A DNA stretch of 64,000 nt from Brachybacterium sacelli (GTDB taxonomy: Bacteria > Actinomycetota > Actinomycetes > Actinomycetales > Dermabacteraceae), in assembly GCF_017876545.1 (NCBI RefSeq), contig NZ_JAGIOD010000002.1, positions 1,116,001-1,180,000 of the forward strand. Direction: 5' to 3'. Positions 18,841-28,063 of this stretch are shown piece after piece. The notes below the pieces were generated by a model. That model searched no databases, was not told where the DNA came from, and worked only from the letters and a program-made list of their open reading frames with translations. A program made the translations under genes and the position numbers. How positions within the stretch are numbered: position 1 is the first letter of the stretch; every line of letters starts with the position of its first letter.

Positions 18841-20466
18841 ATGTCCATGACGCAGCACAACGCTCCGGAACCCGCCTTCCATGTCTACGACACGACCCTG
18901 CGGGACGGCTCCCAGCAGGAGGGCCTGACCCTGTCGGTCACCGACAAGCTCGCCGTCGCCCGACTCCTGGACGAGCTGGGGGTGACCTACATCGAGGGCG
19001 GCTGGCCCGGTGCGGTGCCTCGCGACACCGAATTCTTCGCCCGCGCGGCGAGCGAGCTCGAGCTGACCACCGCGCGCCTGGCCGCCTTCGGCGCCACCCG
19101 CAAGGCCGGGGTCCCGGTCGCCGAGGACTCCCAGGTGGCGGCGCTGCTGGGTTCCGGCGCACCGACCATCACCCTGGTCGCCAAGTCGGATCTCCGCCAT
19201 GTCCACGCAGCGCTGCGCACCACGGGGGAGGAGAACCTCGCCATGGTGCGCGAGACCGTGGCGCATTTGGTGCGTCAGGGTCGGGAGGTCTTCGTCGACG
19301 CCGAGCACTTCTTCGACGGCTTCGGACACGACCCCGACTACACCACTGCCGTCGTCCTGGCCGCCTATGAGGCAGGGGCTGAGGTCGTGGCCCTGTGCGA
19401 CACGAACGGGGGGATGCTCCCGCACCAGGTCACCGAGATCGTCGAGGACCTGCGCTCCCGCCTGGAGGTGGCGGGCCACGCCGACGCCCGCCTGGGTGTG
19501 CACACCCACAACGACTCCGGCTGCGCGGTCGCCAACGCGCTGACCGCCGTGCGGGCAGGGATCACCCACGTCCAGGGCTGTGTGAACGGCTACGGGGAGC
19601 GCACCGGCAATGCCGACCTGCTCACCCTGCTCGCCGACCTGCAGCTGAAGATGGGCATGGAGCTGGTGCCCGAGGAGGCCTTCGCCGAGACCACGCGCAT
19701 CGCGCACGCGATCGGCGAGATCGTGAACATGCCGGTCACCCCGCGCGCCCCCTACGTCGGGGCGAGCGCCTTCGCGCACAAGGCGGGTCTGCACGCGAGC
19801 GCGATCCGGGTGGACCCGGACCTCTACCAGCACATCGATCCGCGCGCCATCGGCAACGACATGCGCATGATCATCTCCGACATGGCCGGTCGCGCCTCCA
19901 TCGAGCTCAAGGGGCGCGAGCTCGGCTTCGACCTCGCCGGCGATCCCGACCTGCTCTCCCGCCTGGCCTCCTCGGTCAAGCAGCGCGAGGCGGTGGGCTA
20001 TTCCTACGAGGCGGCCGACGCCTCCTTCGAGCTGCTGCTGCTGGACCAGCTCGGCGAGGTGCCCCGCTACGTCGAGGTCGAGTCCTGGCGCGCCACCTCC
20101 CAGCAGGGCCGTGACGGATCGCTGGAGACCGAGGCGACCGTGAAGCTGGTGGGCGACGTCCACGGCGAGCGCGAGCGGAAGGTGGCCATCGCCGAGGGCA
20201 ACGGGCCCGTCAATGCTCTGGACCTCGCCCTGCGCGCGGCGCTGCGAGAACGGTTCCCGATGGTCGACGAGTTCGAGCTGCAGGACTTCAAGGTGCGCAT
20301 CCTCGACGCGCACCATGGCACCGACGCCACCACCCGGGTGCTCGTGCGCACCTCGGGCCGGGGCCTCGAGTTCCAGACGGTGGGCGTGGGTCCGAACGTC
20401 ATCGAGGCTTCCTGGGAGGCGGTCTTCGACGCCTACACTTACGGGCTGTACAAGACGGGCGTCTGA
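18841..20466 (+). CDS. cimA: Citramalate synthase
   Basis: CimA condenses pyruvate and acetyl-CoA to citramalate, giving 2-ketobutyrate for isoleucine without threonine. The 541-residue protein has the HMGL/LeuA-type catalytic start YDTTLRDGSQQEGLTLS, HTHNDSGCAVANALTAVRAG, and the GCVNGYGERTGNADL metal region, followed by a C-terminal LeuA-dimer regulatory domain (about 400-541). Length and the YDTTLRDGSQQEG variant match the CimA group rather than 2-isopropylmalate synthase. ATGs at 18841 and 18847 are both possible. Placement right after ilvE supports the role in isoleucine supply. Confidence 0.88.
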   Translation: MSMTQHNAPEPAFHVYDTTLRDGSQQEGLTLSVTDKLAVARLLDELGVTYIEGGWPGAVPRDTEFFARAASELELTTARLAAFGATRKAGVPVAEDSQVAALLGSGAPTITLVAKSDLRHVHAALRTTGEENLAMVRETVAHLVRQGREVFVDAEHFFDGFGHDPDYTTAVVLAAYEAGAEVVALCDTNGGMLPHQVTEIVEDLRSRLEVAGHADARLGVHTHNDSGCAVANALTAVRAGITHVQGCVNGYGERTGNADLLTLLADLQLKMGMELVPEEAFAETTRIAHAIGEIVNMPVTPRAPYVGASAFAHKAGLHASAIRVDPDLYQHIDPRAIGNDMRMIISDMAGRASIELKGRELGFDLAGDPDLLSRLASSVKQREAVGYSYEAADASFELLLLDQLGEVPRYVEVESWRATSQQGRDGSLETEATVKLVGDVHGERERKVAIAEGNGPVNALDLALRAALRERFPMVDEFELQDFKVRILDAHHGTDATTRVLVRTSGRGLEFQTVGVGPNVIEASWEAVFDAYTYGLYKTGV

Positions 20467-20513
20467 GCGGACCTCCCTTCCCGTCGGCCGGCTCCTGACG
20501 CGCGAGGACGCGC

Positions 20514-20525
20514 TAGCCTGGGCGT
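20514..20525 (+). promoter_or_regulatory. -10 element giving a leaderless start for the ACT-domain gene
   Basis: TAGCCT at 20514-20519 is 6 bases before the ATG at 20526. There is no Shine-Dalgarno, so the mRNA probably starts at the ATG. Confidence 0.5.
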
Positions 20526-21068
20526 ATGACGACCTACGTGCTCACCGCCATCGGGGACGACCGGCCCGGACTCGTCGCCGCCCTCGCCGCAGCCGTCGAC
20601 GAGCACGGCGGGAACTGGGTGGACAGCCAGCTCGCCCTGCTGGCCGGGAAGTTCGCCGGCATCGTCCAGGTCGACCTGCCCGATGCCGAGGTCGAGAACT
20701 TCCTCACGGCGCTGCCCGCCCTCGCCGATGCGGTGGGACTGGCCGTGGAGGCCACCGCTGCGGAGGCGGGGGCATCCCCGACGACCGGGGCCTCCGGGTC
20801 CGTGGGGCTCCCCTTCCAGCTGCGCCTGCTGGGCCAGGACCGCACCGGCATGGTCCGCGAGGTCACCTCCGCCCTGACTTCCCAGGGCGCCACCATCGAC
20901 GCTCTGCGCAGCTGGACCCGCGAGGCTCCCGAGGGCGGTGGGATGCTGTTCGAGGCCGAGGCCGAGGTGCGTCTGCCCGGCGACGCCGCGGCCGAGAAGG
21001 TCCGTGAGGCGCTCGAGCGCATCGGCGCGGAGCTGATGGTCGACCTCGAGCTCGACGCCGCCGACTGA
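20526..21068 (+). CDS. Tandem ACT-domain protein, GcvR-like
   Basis: A 180-residue protein with two ACT domains: residues 1-75 (YVLTAIGDDRPGLVAALAAA) and about 95-175 (FQLRLLGQDRTGMVREVTSA). The layout matches the glycine cleavage system transcriptional repressor (GcvR) family, whose members bind amino acids and act through other proteins; it has no DNA-binding domain. Being next to serine and branched-chain genes suggests amino acid sensing, but the partner is unknown. The start is set by a -10 element 6 bases upstream. Confidence 0.75.
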   Translation: MTTYVLTAIGDDRPGLVAALAAAVDEHGGNWVDSQLALLAGKFAGIVQVDLPDAEVENFLTALPALADAVGLAVEATAAEAGASPTTGASGSVGLPFQLRLLGQDRTGMVREVTSALTSQGATIDALRSWTREAPEGGGMLFEAEAEVRLPGDAAAEKVREALERIGAELMVDLELDAAD

Positions 21069-21075
21069 GCCGGCC

Positions 21076-21090
21076 AGGGGCGATGCCCCT
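21076..21090 (+). terminator. Weak hairpin after the ACT-domain gene
   Basis: AGGGGC and GCCCCT (21076-21081, 21085-21090) form a short 6-bp stem with a 3-base loop, 7 bases after the stop. No T-tract follows, so termination here is uncertain. Confidence 0.3.
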
Positions 21091-21094
21091 CCCA

Positions 21095-21120
21095 ATTATG
21101 GAACATCGACGTTTCGTAAT
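21095..21120. promoter_or_regulatory. Candidate operator upstream of narK
   Basis: A 26-bp imperfect palindrome: left half ATTATGGAACATC and right half GACGTTTCGTAAT, 10 of 13 positions symmetric. TAATGT (21117-21122) at its right edge could be a -10. A second -10-like TAGTGT lies at 21218-21223, nearer narK. A 7-bp hairpin (21141-21158) stands between. The site is well placed for an oxygen- or nitrate-responsive regulator, but no known consensus was recognised. Confidence 0.4.
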
Positions 21121-21323
21121 GTGTTTTCCTTCGGTATTCCCCGGGACTCAGGTCCCGGAGTGCGGGGCGGGAGGAGAATCTGCGGGAGAATGCGTGCTTT
21201 CTGGGACCGAAGTCCTCTAGTGTGGGGCCACGGGTCCTGGATGCTGGCTCCAGCCGATCCCTGAGTCGCGCGGCGTCAGGATGTCCCGGGCCCCGCACTC
21301 GCCCCGAGCGTGGAGAACCGCCG

Positions 21324-22565
21324 ATGACATCGCCCCTCTCGTCCTCGTCGACACCGACCACCGATCCTGCCGCTGTGCCTGCTGGCGCTTGGCGTGCATT
21401 GGTCCTGGTCACCATCGGGTTCGGCATCAATTTCTGGGCCTGGGCGCTGCTCAGCCCGCTGGGACCGGTCTACGTCGAGCGCGGTCTGACCGCGGATGCC
21501 TCGCTGATCGTCGCGATCCCCGTGCTGGTGGGATCCCTGGGCCGCATCCTCATGGGAGCGCTCTCGGACCGTTTCGGTGCGCACGCCATGTTCCCCCTGG
21601 TCTCCCTGATCACCGTCATTCCTGTGCTGTTCCTGGGGTTCGTCGGGCAATACACCTACCCCACCCTGCTGGTGGGCGGATTCTTCCTCGGAATCGCCGG
21701 GACCACCTTCGCGATCGGCGTCCCGTACGTGAACTCCTGGTTCCCGCCCGCCAATCGCGGGATGGCCACCGGCCTGTACGGCGTCGGCATGGGAGGCACC
21801 GCGATCAGCGCCTTCACCACCGTCCCGCTGGTCGGCGCGGTGGGGGACCGCACCCCCTTCGTCCTCACCGCCGCGGCGCTGATCGCCTTCGCCGTGGTCG
21901 GCTGGCTGATGATGCGCAACGCCCCCACCTGGGAGCCCTCGCACAAGTCCATCGTGGCCCAGTCCGTGGCGGTCATGAAGCTCACGGTGACCTGGCAGGC
22001 CTGCTACCTGTACGCACTGTCCTTCGGGGGATACGTCGCCTTCTCGGTCTTCCTGCCCACGATGCTGCAGAACTGGTACGGGCTGCAGGCCACCGACGCC
22101 TCCTTCCGGATGGCCGGGTTCGTGATCGTCGCGGTGATCATGCGCCCCCTCGGCGGCATCCTCTCCGATCGCCTCGGCGCCTCCCGGACGCTGCTGATCT
22201 CCTACAGCGTGGTCGCCCTGGCGGCCCTCATGCTCGCCTTCCAGCCCCCGCTGATGCCGGTGGGGACCGTCGACTTCATCGTCATGGCGGCAGGGCTCGG
22301 CCTCGGCTCCGGTGCCGTGTTCGCCCTGGTGTCCCAGACCAGTGATCCCTCGGTCGTCGGCTCGGTCACGGGCTTCGTCGGCGCCGCAGGCGGCCTGGGC
22401 GGATTCGTCCCGCCGCTGGCGATGGCCGCGGTCTACAGCTTCAGCGGCAGCTACTCCATCGGGATCCTGCTGCTGCTGGTGGCGACCCTCGGCGCCGTCG
22501 GCGTGACCGTCATGGTCTCGCGCGGTGCCCGGGCGTCCGTCACAGACGCGTCGAGCACCACCTAG
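21324..22565 (+). CDS. narK: Nitrate/nitrite transporter, NarK family (MFS)
   Basis: A 413-residue major facilitator with about 12 hydrophobic segments. The NarK-family glycine-rich signatures are GIAGTTFAIGVPYVNSWFPP followed by MATGLYGVGMGGTAISAF in the N-terminal half and GFVGAAGGLGGFVPPLA in the C-terminal half; GRILMGALSDRFG is the usual MFS loop. It should import nitrate or exchange it for nitrite at the cytoplasmic membrane. The ATG at 21324 has TGGAGAA upstream; the frame is open for 34 more codons but lacks such a site. It leads narGHJI, the order seen in corynebacteria. Confidence 0.9.
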   Translation: MTSPLSSSSTPTTDPAAVPAGAWRALVLVTIGFGINFWAWALLSPLGPVYVERGLTADASLIVAIPVLVGSLGRILMGALSDRFGAHAMFPLVSLITVIPVLFLGFVGQYTYPTLLVGGFFLGIAGTTFAIGVPYVNSWFPPANRGMATGLYGVGMGGTAISAFTTVPLVGAVGDRTPFVLTAAALIAFAVVGWLMMRNAPTWEPSHKSIVAQSVAVMKLTVTWQACYLYALSFGGYVAFSVFLPTMLQNWYGLQATDASFRMAGFVIVAVIMRPLGGILSDRLGASRTLLISYSVVALAALMLAFQPPLMPVGTVDFIVMAAGLGLGSGAVFALVSQTSDPSVVGSVTGFVGAAGGLGGFVPPLAMAAVYSFSGSYSIGILLLLVATLGAVGVTVMVSRGARASVTDASSTT

Positions 22566-22614
22566 CGCGCCCTCCGCTCGCGCCCGTCGCCCCGTCCCGC
22601 AGAGGAGATCACCC

Positions 22615-25600
22615 ATGACAGTCCACGATCCCGACACCCGCCGGACACCGCAGGATGCCGACCAGGGGGAGAAGGCCGCTGCCGGGGTCGACTCCCCGTT
22701 GTTCGACGCCCTCATCGGCGCACGGAAGATGTTCAGCCGCTCGGAGAAGATCTCCGAGGACAGTCGCGAGACCCACCGCGTGGGCGGCCGCAGCGGGGAC
22801 TCCTTCTACCGCGAGCGCTGGAGCCATGACAAGGTCGTGCGCTCCACCCACGGCGTGAACTGCACCGGCTCCTGCTCCTGGAAGGTCTACGTCAAGGACG
22901 GTGTGATCACCTGGGAGTCGCAGGAGACCGATTACCCCTCGGCCGGGCCGGACAAGCCGGAGTACGAGCCCCGCGGCTGCCCCCGCGGCGCCTCCTTCTC
23001 CTGGTACACCTACTCGCCGACGCGGGTGCGCTACCCGTACGTGCGCTCCGAGCTGCTGCGGCTGTTCCGCGAGGAGAAGGCGAAGGCTCCGGGGCACGAC
23101 CCCGTCGAGGCGTGGAAGGCGATCGTCTCGGACCCCGGCAAGGCCATGCGCTACAAGCGGGCGCGCGGCAAGGGCGGCCTGGTGCGGGCCTCCTGGGACG
23201 AGGCGGTCGAGATGGTCGCCGCGGCCTACGTCCACACCGTCAAGGAGCACGGGCCCGACCGGGCCACCGGGTTCTCGCCGATCCCTGCGATGAGCCAGGT
23301 CTCCTTCTCCTCCGGCGCCCGCTTCCACCAGCTCATCGGCGCCTCGATGCTGTCCTTCTACGACTGGTACGCCGACCTGCCGCCCGCCTCCCCGCAGGTG
23401 TTCGGGGACCAGACCGACGTGCCGGAGTCCGGCGACTGGTGGGATGCCGCCTACCTGATCATGTGGGGCTCCAACGTCCCCCAGACGCGCACCCCCGACG
23501 CGCACTGGATGACCGAGGCGCGATATCGCGGGCAGAAGGTCATCTCGGTGGCCCCCGACTACGCCGAATCCGTCAAGTTCGCCGACGAGTGGCTCGCCCC
23601 GCACCCCGGGACCGACGCCGCGCTGGCGATGTCCATGGGGCACACGATCCTGCGCGAGTTCTACGTCGACTCTCCGGTGCCCTACTTCGTGGCGTACTCC
23701 ACGCAGTACACCGACCTGCCCTTCCTGGTCCAGCTCGAGAGCCGTGAGGACGGCACGCTGGTGCCCGGGAAGTTCCTGGTCGCGACCGACCTCGGCAGCG
23801 GGCACACCCCGGAGGCCGATACCGAGCACGCCGACTTCAAGCCGATGCTCTATGACCTGGCCTCCCAGGCGGCCGCCGTGCCGAACGGGACCCTCGGACA
23901 CCGCTTCTCGGCCGACGGCGAAGGCCGCTGGAACCTCGAACTGGGAGAGCTCGACCCGGCGCTGAGCCTGCTGGGCCATCACGAGGACGTCGCCGAGGTG
24001 CTGCTGCCCCGCTTCGACACGGCGGGCCAGGGCGGCCGCGGCGACGTCCCCCGCGGCGTGCCCGTACGCAGGATCGACGGGCACCTCGTCACCACCGTCT
24101 TCGACCTGCTGCTGGCCGAGTACGGTGTGGGACGCGAGGGTCTGCCGGGCCGGTGGGCGCGCGGCCTCGACGACGCCGACGCGCTCTACACGCCGGCCTG
24201 GCAGGAGGGCATCACGGGCGTCCCCGGTCCGGCCGCGGCCCGCATCGCCCGGGAGCTCGCCCAGAACGCGATCGACTCCGGCGGTCGCTCGATGATCATC
24301 ATGGGCGCGGGGACCAACCACTGGTTCCACTCCGACACGATCTACCGCTCCTTCCTCACGCTGACCAACCTCTGCGGCACCCAGGGCGTCAACGGCGGCG
24401 GTTGGGCCCACTACGTCGGCCAGGAGAAGGTGCGCCCGATCACCGGTTGGTCGCACCTGGCCAATGCCCTGGACTGGTCGCGGCCGCCCCGGCAGATGTG
24501 CCAGACCACGTACTGGTACATGCATGCCGACCAGTGGCGGTACGACCGCTTCGGCGCGGACACCCTGGCCGCGACCACGGGCGCCGGCTCCTTCGCGGAC
24601 ATGACCTCCGCCGACGCCGTCGCGCTCTCGCAGCGGCTGGGCTGGCAGCCCTTCTACCCGCAGTTCGACATCAGCTCGCTGGACGTCGCCGACCGCGCGG
24701 CAGAGGCAGGGCGGGAGACGGTGCCGTGGCTCGTGGACTCCCTGAAGGACGGGACCGTCAGCTTCTCGGCCGAGGACCCCGACGCCCCGGAGAACTTCCC
24801 GCGGATCTGGTCGATCTGGCGCGCGAACACGCTGGGCTCCTCCGCGAAGGGCGATCAGTACTTCTTCCGCCATCTGCTGGGCGTGGACAGCGCCGCCGCG
24901 GAGGAGGAGACGCCCGAGCAGTTCCGCCCTCGCAGCGTGCGCTGGCGGGACGAGGCCCCGATCGGAAAGGTCGACCTGCTGCTCACCCTCGACTTCCGGA
25001 TGACCAGCCACACGCTGCATTCCGACGTGGTGCTGCCGGCCTCCACCTGGTACGAGAAGCACGACCTCTCCACCACCGACATGCATCCCTTCGTGCACTC
25101 CTTCAACCCCGCCATCTCCAATCCGTGGGAGTCGCGCACCGACTGGGAGACGTGGTCGGCGATCGCGGAGCGCTTCAGCGCCCTCGCCGAGACCCACCTG
25201 GGCACGCGCACCGATGTTGTCGCCTATCCGCTGCAGCACGACTCCCCGGGGGCGATGGCCACGCCGCACGGGCGGGTGCGGGACTGGAAGAAAGGGGAGT
25301 GCGAGGCGATCCCTGGTCTCACCATGCCCGCCCTGGTGGAGGTCGAACGCGACTACACCCGGATCCACGCCAAGTACACCTCGATCGGCCCGCTCCTGGA
25401 GGAGAAGGGCATGGCCACCAAGGGGCTCACCTACGACGTGAAGGAGTTCGTCCAGGAGCTCGGCCGGCTCAACGGCGTCCACCGCACCGGGCCCGCCGCG
25501 GGCCGCCCGAAGCTGGAGACGGATCTGCAGGCCTGCGAATACATCCTGGGGCTGTCGGGGACGACCAACGGTCGCATGGCCACGGAGGGGTTCAAGACCC

Positions 25601-26388
25601 TCGAGAAGCGCACCGGCACCCGCCTGCACGACCTCGCGGCCGAGCACGAGGGCAAGCAGATCCACTTCGCCGACACCAAGGCGGCACCGGTCCCGGTGAT
25701 CACCAGCCCCGAATGGTCGGGATCCGAGAGCGGAGGGCGCCGCTACAGCCCGTTCACGATCAACGTCGAGCGCAAGAAGCCCTGGCACACCCTCACCGGA
25801 CGCCAGCACTACTACCTCGACCACGACTGGATGCTCGAGATGGGGGAGGCCCTGCCGGTCTTCCGCCCGCCGCTGGACATGACCGCGCTGTTCGGCGAGC
25901 AGCCGGTCGGTGCGAAGGACGAGGCGGGGACGTCCATCTCCGTGCGTTACCTGACTCCCCACAACAAGTGGGCGATCCACTCGATGTACATGGAGAACTT
26001 CTTCATGATGAACCTGTCCCGCGGCGGACAGACCATCTGGATGAGCGTCGAGGACGCGGAGTCCGTGGGCATCACGGACAACGACTGGATCGAGGCCGTC
26101 AACCGCAACGGCGTCGTCGCGGCCCGGGCGGTGGTCAGCCACCGCATGCCCCGGGGCACGGCGTTCATGCACCACGCCCAGGACCGCACGGTCAACGTGC
26201 CGCTGACCGAGCGGGACGGCAAGCGCGGAGGCATCCACAACTCGCTGACCAGGATCATGATCAAGCCCTCGCATCTGATCGGCGGGTACGCGCAGCTGTC
26301 GTTCGCCTTCAACTACTACGGACCGACGGGGAACCAGCGCGACGAGGTCACGATGATCCGTCGGCGCACCGCCCCCGTCGAGTACTGA
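22615..26388 (+). CDS. narG: Respiratory nitrate reductase alpha subunit
   Basis: The 1257-residue catalytic subunit reduces nitrate to nitrite at a molybdenum bis-MGD centre on the inner face of the membrane. The FS0 cluster ligands are H79, C83, C87 and C122, with the same spacing as in E. coli NarG (His, +4, +4, +35); the His ligand marks membrane-bound respiratory nitrate reductases. The molybdenum-ligand region MLSFYDWYADLPPASPQVFG is intact. There is no twin-arginine signal, as expected for an inside-facing NarG. AGAGGAG precedes the ATG. It is 49 bases after narK and 37 before narH. Confidence 0.97.
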   Translation: MTVHDPDTRRTPQDADQGEKAAAGVDSPLFDALIGARKMFSRSEKISEDSRETHRVGGRSGDSFYRERWSHDKVVRSTHGVNCTGSCSWKVYVKDGVITWESQETDYPSAGPDKPEYEPRGCPRGASFSWYTYSPTRVRYPYVRSELLRLFREEKAKAPGHDPVEAWKAIVSDPGKAMRYKRARGKGGLVRASWDEAVEMVAAAYVHTVKEHGPDRATGFSPIPAMSQVSFSSGARFHQLIGASMLSFYDWYADLPPASPQVFGDQTDVPESGDWWDAAYLIMWGSNVPQTRTPDAHWMTEARYRGQKVISVAPDYAESVKFADEWLAPHPGTDAALAMSMGHTILREFYVDSPVPYFVAYSTQYTDLPFLVQLESREDGTLVPGKFLVATDLGSGHTPEADTEHADFKPMLYDLASQAAAVPNGTLGHRFSADGEGRWNLELGELDPALSLLGHHEDVAEVLLPRFDTAGQGGRGDVPRGVPVRRIDGHLVTTVFDLLLAEYGVGREGLPGRWARGLDDADALYTPAWQEGITGVPGPAAARIARELAQNAIDSGGRSMIIMGAGTNHWFHSDTIYRSFLTLTNLCGTQGVNGGGWAHYVGQEKVRPITGWSHLANALDWSRPPRQMCQTTYWYMHADQWRYDRFGADTLAATTGAGSFADMTSADAVALSQRLGWQPFYPQFDISSLDVADRAAEAGRETVPWLVDSLKDGTVSFSAEDPDAPENFPRIWSIWRANTLGSSAKGDQYFFRHLLGVDSAAAEEETPEQFRPRSVRWRDEAPIGKVDLLLTLDFRMTSHTLHSDVVLPASTWYEKHDLSTTDMHPFVHSFNPAISNPWESRTDWETWSAIAERFSALAETHLGTRTDVVAYPLQHDSPGAMATPHGRVRDWKKGECEAIPGLTMPALVEVERDYTRIHAKYTSIGPLLEEKGMATKGLTYDVKEFVQELGRLNGVHRTGPAAGRPKLETDLQACEYILGLSGTTNGRMATEGFKTLEKRTGTRLHDLAAEHEGKQIHFADTKAAPVPVITSPEWSGSESGGRRYSPFTINVERKKPWHTLTGRQHYYLDHDWMLEMGEALPVFRPPLDMTALFGEQPVGAKDEAGTSISVRYLTPHNKWAIHSMYMENFFMMNLSRGGQTIWMSVEDAESVGITDNDWIEAVNRNGVVAARAVVSHRMPRGTAFMHHAQDRTVNVPLTERDGKRGGIHNSLTRIMIKPSHLIGGYAQLSFAFNYYGPTGNQRDEVTMIRRRTAPVEY

Positions 26389-26425
26389 GCCCCGGACCGA
26401 AGACGCTGAGAGAAGGAGAGCCGCG

Positions 26426-28063
26426 ATGAGAGTCATGGCCCAGATGTCGATGGTGATGAACCTCGACAAGTGCATCGGCTGCCACACCTGCTCCGTCACC
26501 TGCAAGCAGGCATGGACCAACCGCTCCGGGACCGAGTACATCTGGTTCAACAACGTCGAGACGCGCCCCGGCCAGGGATATCCGCGCGGGTACGAGGACC
26601 AGGAGAAGTGGAAGGGTGGCTGGGAGCTCGGGAAGAACGGCCGGCTCAAGCTCAAGGCGGGCGGCCGCCTCACCAAGCTGATGCAGCTGTTCTCCAACCC
26701 GAAGCTGCCGGGCATCGAGGACTACTACGAGCCCTGGACCTACGAGTACGACAACCTGCTCCACGCCCCGGCGCAGCAGGACACCATCCCCACCGCGCCC
26801 CCGAAGTCCCTGATCACGGGCGAACGCACCCAGATCCAGTGGTCGGGGAACTGGGACGACGACCTCGGCGGCACCTATCTGCACAAGGACAAGGACCCGA
26901 TGCTCAAGGGCATCGAGGAGAAGGTGCAGTTCGAGTTCGACCAGACCTTCATGTTCTACCTGCCGCGCATCTGCGAGCACTGCCTGAACCCCACCTGCGT
27001 CGCCTCCTGCCCCTCCGGCGCGATCTACAAGCGCGAGGAGGACGGGGTGGTCCTGGTCGATCAGGACGGATGCCGCGGCTGGCGCATGTGCATCACCGGC
27101 TGCCCGTACAAGAAGATCTACTTCAACCACCGCACCGGAAAGGCCGAGAAGTGCACCTTCTGCTACCCCCGCCTCGAGCAGGGGGAGCCGACGGTCTGCG
27201 CGGAGACCTGCGTGGGGCGCCTGCGCTACATCGGACTGGTGCTGTACGACGCCGACCGCGTCACCGAGGCGGCCTCGACCAGCGACGAGAAGGATCTCTA
27301 CCGCGCCCAGCGCGACATCATCCTGGACCCGCATGACCCCGAGGTCGTGCGCGGGGCCGAGGCCGCAGGCATCCCGCACGACTGGATCCTGTCCGCGCAG
27401 AGATCCCCGACCTACCGGCTGATCAAGGACTACGAGGTCGCCCTCCCGCTGCACCCGGAGTACCGGACCATGCCGATGGTCTGGTACATCCCGCCGCTGT
27501 CGCCGGTGGTGGACGTGGTGCGGGACACCGGCTACGACGCGGAGGACGCCGAGAGCCTGTTCGCCGCGATCGACGCGCTGCGTATCCCCGTGGAGTACCT
27601 CGCGAACCTGTTCACCGCCGGGGACGTGCCCACCGTCGAACGGGTGCTGTACCGGATGGCGGCCATGCGCTCCTACATGCGCGACATCAACCTCGAGCGG
27701 GAGCCGAAGGAGGGTATCGCCAACGCCGTGGGCATGAGCGGCGAGGAGATGCAGGAGATGTACCGTCTGCTGGCGATCGCGAAGTACGAGGACCGCTACG
27801 TGATCCCGGTGGGGCATCACGAGTCCGCCCACGATCTCGAGTCCACCGGCACCGACTGCCCGCTGAACGAGCCGGGCGGGCCCGGGATGAACATGTCGCT
27901 GCCGGAGGAGTCGTTGGGGATGGCCGGGCCGGGGTACGCCACCAAGCGCCAGGAGGACGGGCCGGTCGACCGGCCCGAGGGCGTGCGCATCAACCTGCTG
28001 AACTGGGACGGCAAGGGCAGGCCCGAGGGGCTGTTCCCGGAGCCCTCCCCGGGGAGTGCGTGA
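26426..28063 (+). CDS. narH: Respiratory nitrate reductase beta subunit (iron-sulfur)
   Basis: A 545-residue electron-transfer subunit linking NarI heme to NarG. Four cysteine groups are seen: CIGCHTCSVTC near the N-terminus, CEHCLNPTCVASCPSGAIYK, then CRGWRMCITGCPYKK, where Trp replaces one cysteine of the standard ferredoxin group (the 3Fe-4S centre), and CTFCYPRLEQGEPTVCAETC. GAAGGAG stands upstream of the ATG. The stop overlaps the narJ start. Confidence 0.97.
   Translation: MRVMAQMSMVMNLDKCIGCHTCSVTCKQAWTNRSGTEYIWFNNVETRPGQGYPRGYEDQEKWKGGWELGKNGRLKLKAGGRLTKLMQLFSNPKLPGIEDYYEPWTYEYDNLLHAPAQQDTIPTAPPKSLITGERTQIQWSGNWDDDLGGTYLHKDKDPMLKGIEEKVQFEFDQTFMFYLPRICEHCLNPTCVASCPSGAIYKREEDGVVLVDQDGCRGWRMCITGCPYKKIYFNHRTGKAEKCTFCYPRLEQGEPTVCAETCVGRLRYIGLVLYDADRVTEAASTSDEKDLYRAQRDIILDPHDPEVVRGAEAAGIPHDWILSAQRSPTYRLIKDYEVALPLHPEYRTMPMVWYIPPLSPVVDVVRDTGYDAEDAESLFAAIDALRIPVEYLANLFTAGDVPTVERVLYRMAAMRSYMRDINLEREPKEGIANAVGMSGEEMQEMYRLLAIAKYEDRYVIPVGHHESAHDLESTGTDCPLNEPGGPGMNMSLPEESLGMAGPGYATKRQEDGPVDRPEGVRINLLNWDGKGRPEGLFPEPSPGSA

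Noticed and set aside
14235..18860. A 1541-codon open frame on the minus strand opposite serA, leuB and ilvE
   Set aside because: It is exactly antisense to well-conserved genes. Long antisense frames are expected at about 70 percent GC, and its translation is low-complexity with no motif.
18841..20466. 2-isopropylmalate synthase (leuA) for the gene after ilvE
   Set aside because: The N-terminal YDTTLRDGSQQEGLTLS form and 541-residue length match citramalate synthase, and its place after ilvE fits isoleucine precursor supply.
22609..26715. A 1368-codon minus-strand frame opposite narG
   Set aside because: It is a shadow of narG. The protein is rich in Arg, Val, Gly and Asp without domains, and it has no plausible start signal.
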